This document shows positions 63,743-64,000 of a DNA stretch of 64,000 bases, piece after piece. The stretch comes from Alphaproteobacteria bacterium GWF2_58_20 (GTDB taxonomy: Bacteria; Pseudomonadota; Alphaproteobacteria; UBA1247). The position numbers and the translations under genes were made by a program. Each line of letters opens with the position of its first letter. Position 1 is the stretch's first letter. The notes under the pieces were generated by a model, which was given only the letters and a program-made list of their open reading frames with translations, ran no database searches and was not told the origin of the DNA. The DNA lies in contig MEMB01000006.1 in the NCBI GenBank assembly GCA_001768735.1, positions 62,001-126,000 on the forward strand, written 5' to 3'.

Positions 63743-63970
63743 TTATTTTTTTGCATGGGGAGCCTCCACAACACGGAGATGGTCTGCCCAGGCGATAAGG
63801 TCAGAGCGCTGATAACGGATAGCGCGCCCGCTCATCTTAATAAACGGAGGCCCCTCCTTCCGGTATCGCCAAGCTTGTAGGGTGCGAATGGAAAGCCCTA
63901 AAAGCTGTGCAGCCTCTTTTTCCGTGAGGAGAGATAGAAGGTAATCGCTTTGTGTATGTGTTCCAGGCAT
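63743..63970 (-). CDS. Excisionase/AlpA-type helix-turn-helix protein
   Basis: A 75-residue protein with a MerR-like HTH_17 domain: LLTEKEAAQLLGLSIRTLQAWRYRKEGPPF, then GRAIRYQRSDLIAWAD. Such proteins are excisionases or phage regulators. AAGGAG precedes the ATG at 63970; the frame is open further upstream to the window edge but that part does not fit. Together with the replication gene it marks the element. Confidence 0.75.
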   Translation of the reverse strand: MPGTHTQSDYLLSLLTEKEAAQLLGLSIRTLQAWRYRKEGPPFIKMSGRAIRYQRSDLIAWADHLRVVEAPHAKK

Positions 63971-64000
63971 AAAAAACTCCTTGATTTTTGTTGAAACCAA

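Larger units (their letters stand above)
62236..64000. mobile_element. Filamentous-phage-like integrated element (left part)
   Basis: From the 3' end of tRNA-Thr to the window edge the DNA is richer in A+T than the rest and encodes an inovirus gene II/X-type replication protein and an excisionase-like HTH protein on the minus strand, with a long palindrome between them. No integrase, coat or assembly gene is visible; the element probably continues past 64000. The tRNA 3' end is a likely attachment site, but I cannot see the other end. The stretch 62281-62392 holds a GC-rich hairpin (GGGCGGG/CCCGCCC near 62310-62327) and no gene. Confidence 0.6.

Noticed and set aside
63478-63774. 98-codon minus-strand frame upstream of the replication gene
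   Set aside because: It overlaps the palindrome and the HTH gene end and has no recognisable domain or ribosome-binding site that I can defend.
63482-64000. XerCD dif-type integration site for the filamentous element
   Set aside because: No convincing 28-base dif-like motif was visible, and the tRNA context favours tRNA-type integration.

Overview
The window is chromosomal DNA of an alphaproteobacterium of moderately high G+C, with dense operons and many ATGA or TGATG stop/start overlaps. This rests on gene families and gene order typical of that class: kdsD-lptC-lptA-lptB-rpoN-hpf-ptsN, leuS-lptE-holA beside a DUF3576 lipoprotein, an IalB-family gene beside rlmN, DUF1150, an ECF sigma/ChrR pair, and a mitofilin-hemY pair beside tsaD-gpsA. 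The species cannot be named. A cyanide-insensitive alternative oxidase, three porins and a complete LPS-export set point to a free-living or host-associated Gram-negative cell.

Layout. 1-2.7 kb: a cluster of DUF6782-like putative metallopeptidases ending in a short TA-bounded inverted-repeat element. 2.7-10 kb: DUF1150, alternative oxidase, then a long minus-strand unit (RNase D-like, KdsD, LptC/A/B, RpoN, HPF, PtsN) headed by tRNA-Leu. 10-17 kb: alpha-2-macroglobulin and PBP1C, then tRNA-Gly. 17-24 kb: an autotransporter-like subtilase, a CnoX-like thioredoxin/TPR operon, an ECF sigma/ChrR module and an IalB-like protein. 24-31 kb: rlmN, the isoprenoid genes xseB-ispA-dxs, sppA, fabI and a glycine-zipper lipoprotein. 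31-42 kb: DUF805, a thioredoxin/DsbD-like fusion, a second DUF6782 operon of three genes also closed by the short element, qmcA-nfeD-acyltransferase, and a secreted seven-repeat propeller protein. 42-47 kb: holA-lptE-leuS-DUF3576. 47-51 kb: three porin genes, two sharing a nearly identical 88-base leader with a UNCG-capped hairpin. 51-54 kb: an unrecognised operon of a pilin-like protein and two secreted cysteine-rich proteins. 54-62 kb: L,D-transpeptidase, a winged-helix regulator, a membrane protein, gpsA-tsaD, an HTH-mitofilin fusion, hemY and rhomboid. 62-64 kb: tRNA-Thr followed by the start of a filamentous-phage-like integrated element (gene II/X replication protein, long palindrome, excisionase-type HTH).

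Much of the window serves the cell envelope: LPS sugar synthesis and export, peptidoglycan synthesis and cross-linking, porins, lipid precursors (dxs, ispA, fabI, gpsA), membrane proteolysis (SppA, rhomboid, QmcA/NfeD) and several uncharacterised secreted proteins. The most novel-looking parts are the DUF6782 clusters with alternating intact and lost HExxH sites, the short elements at their 3' ends, the secreted operon at 50.8-54.0 kb, the porin leader hairpin and the HTH-mitofilin fusion.
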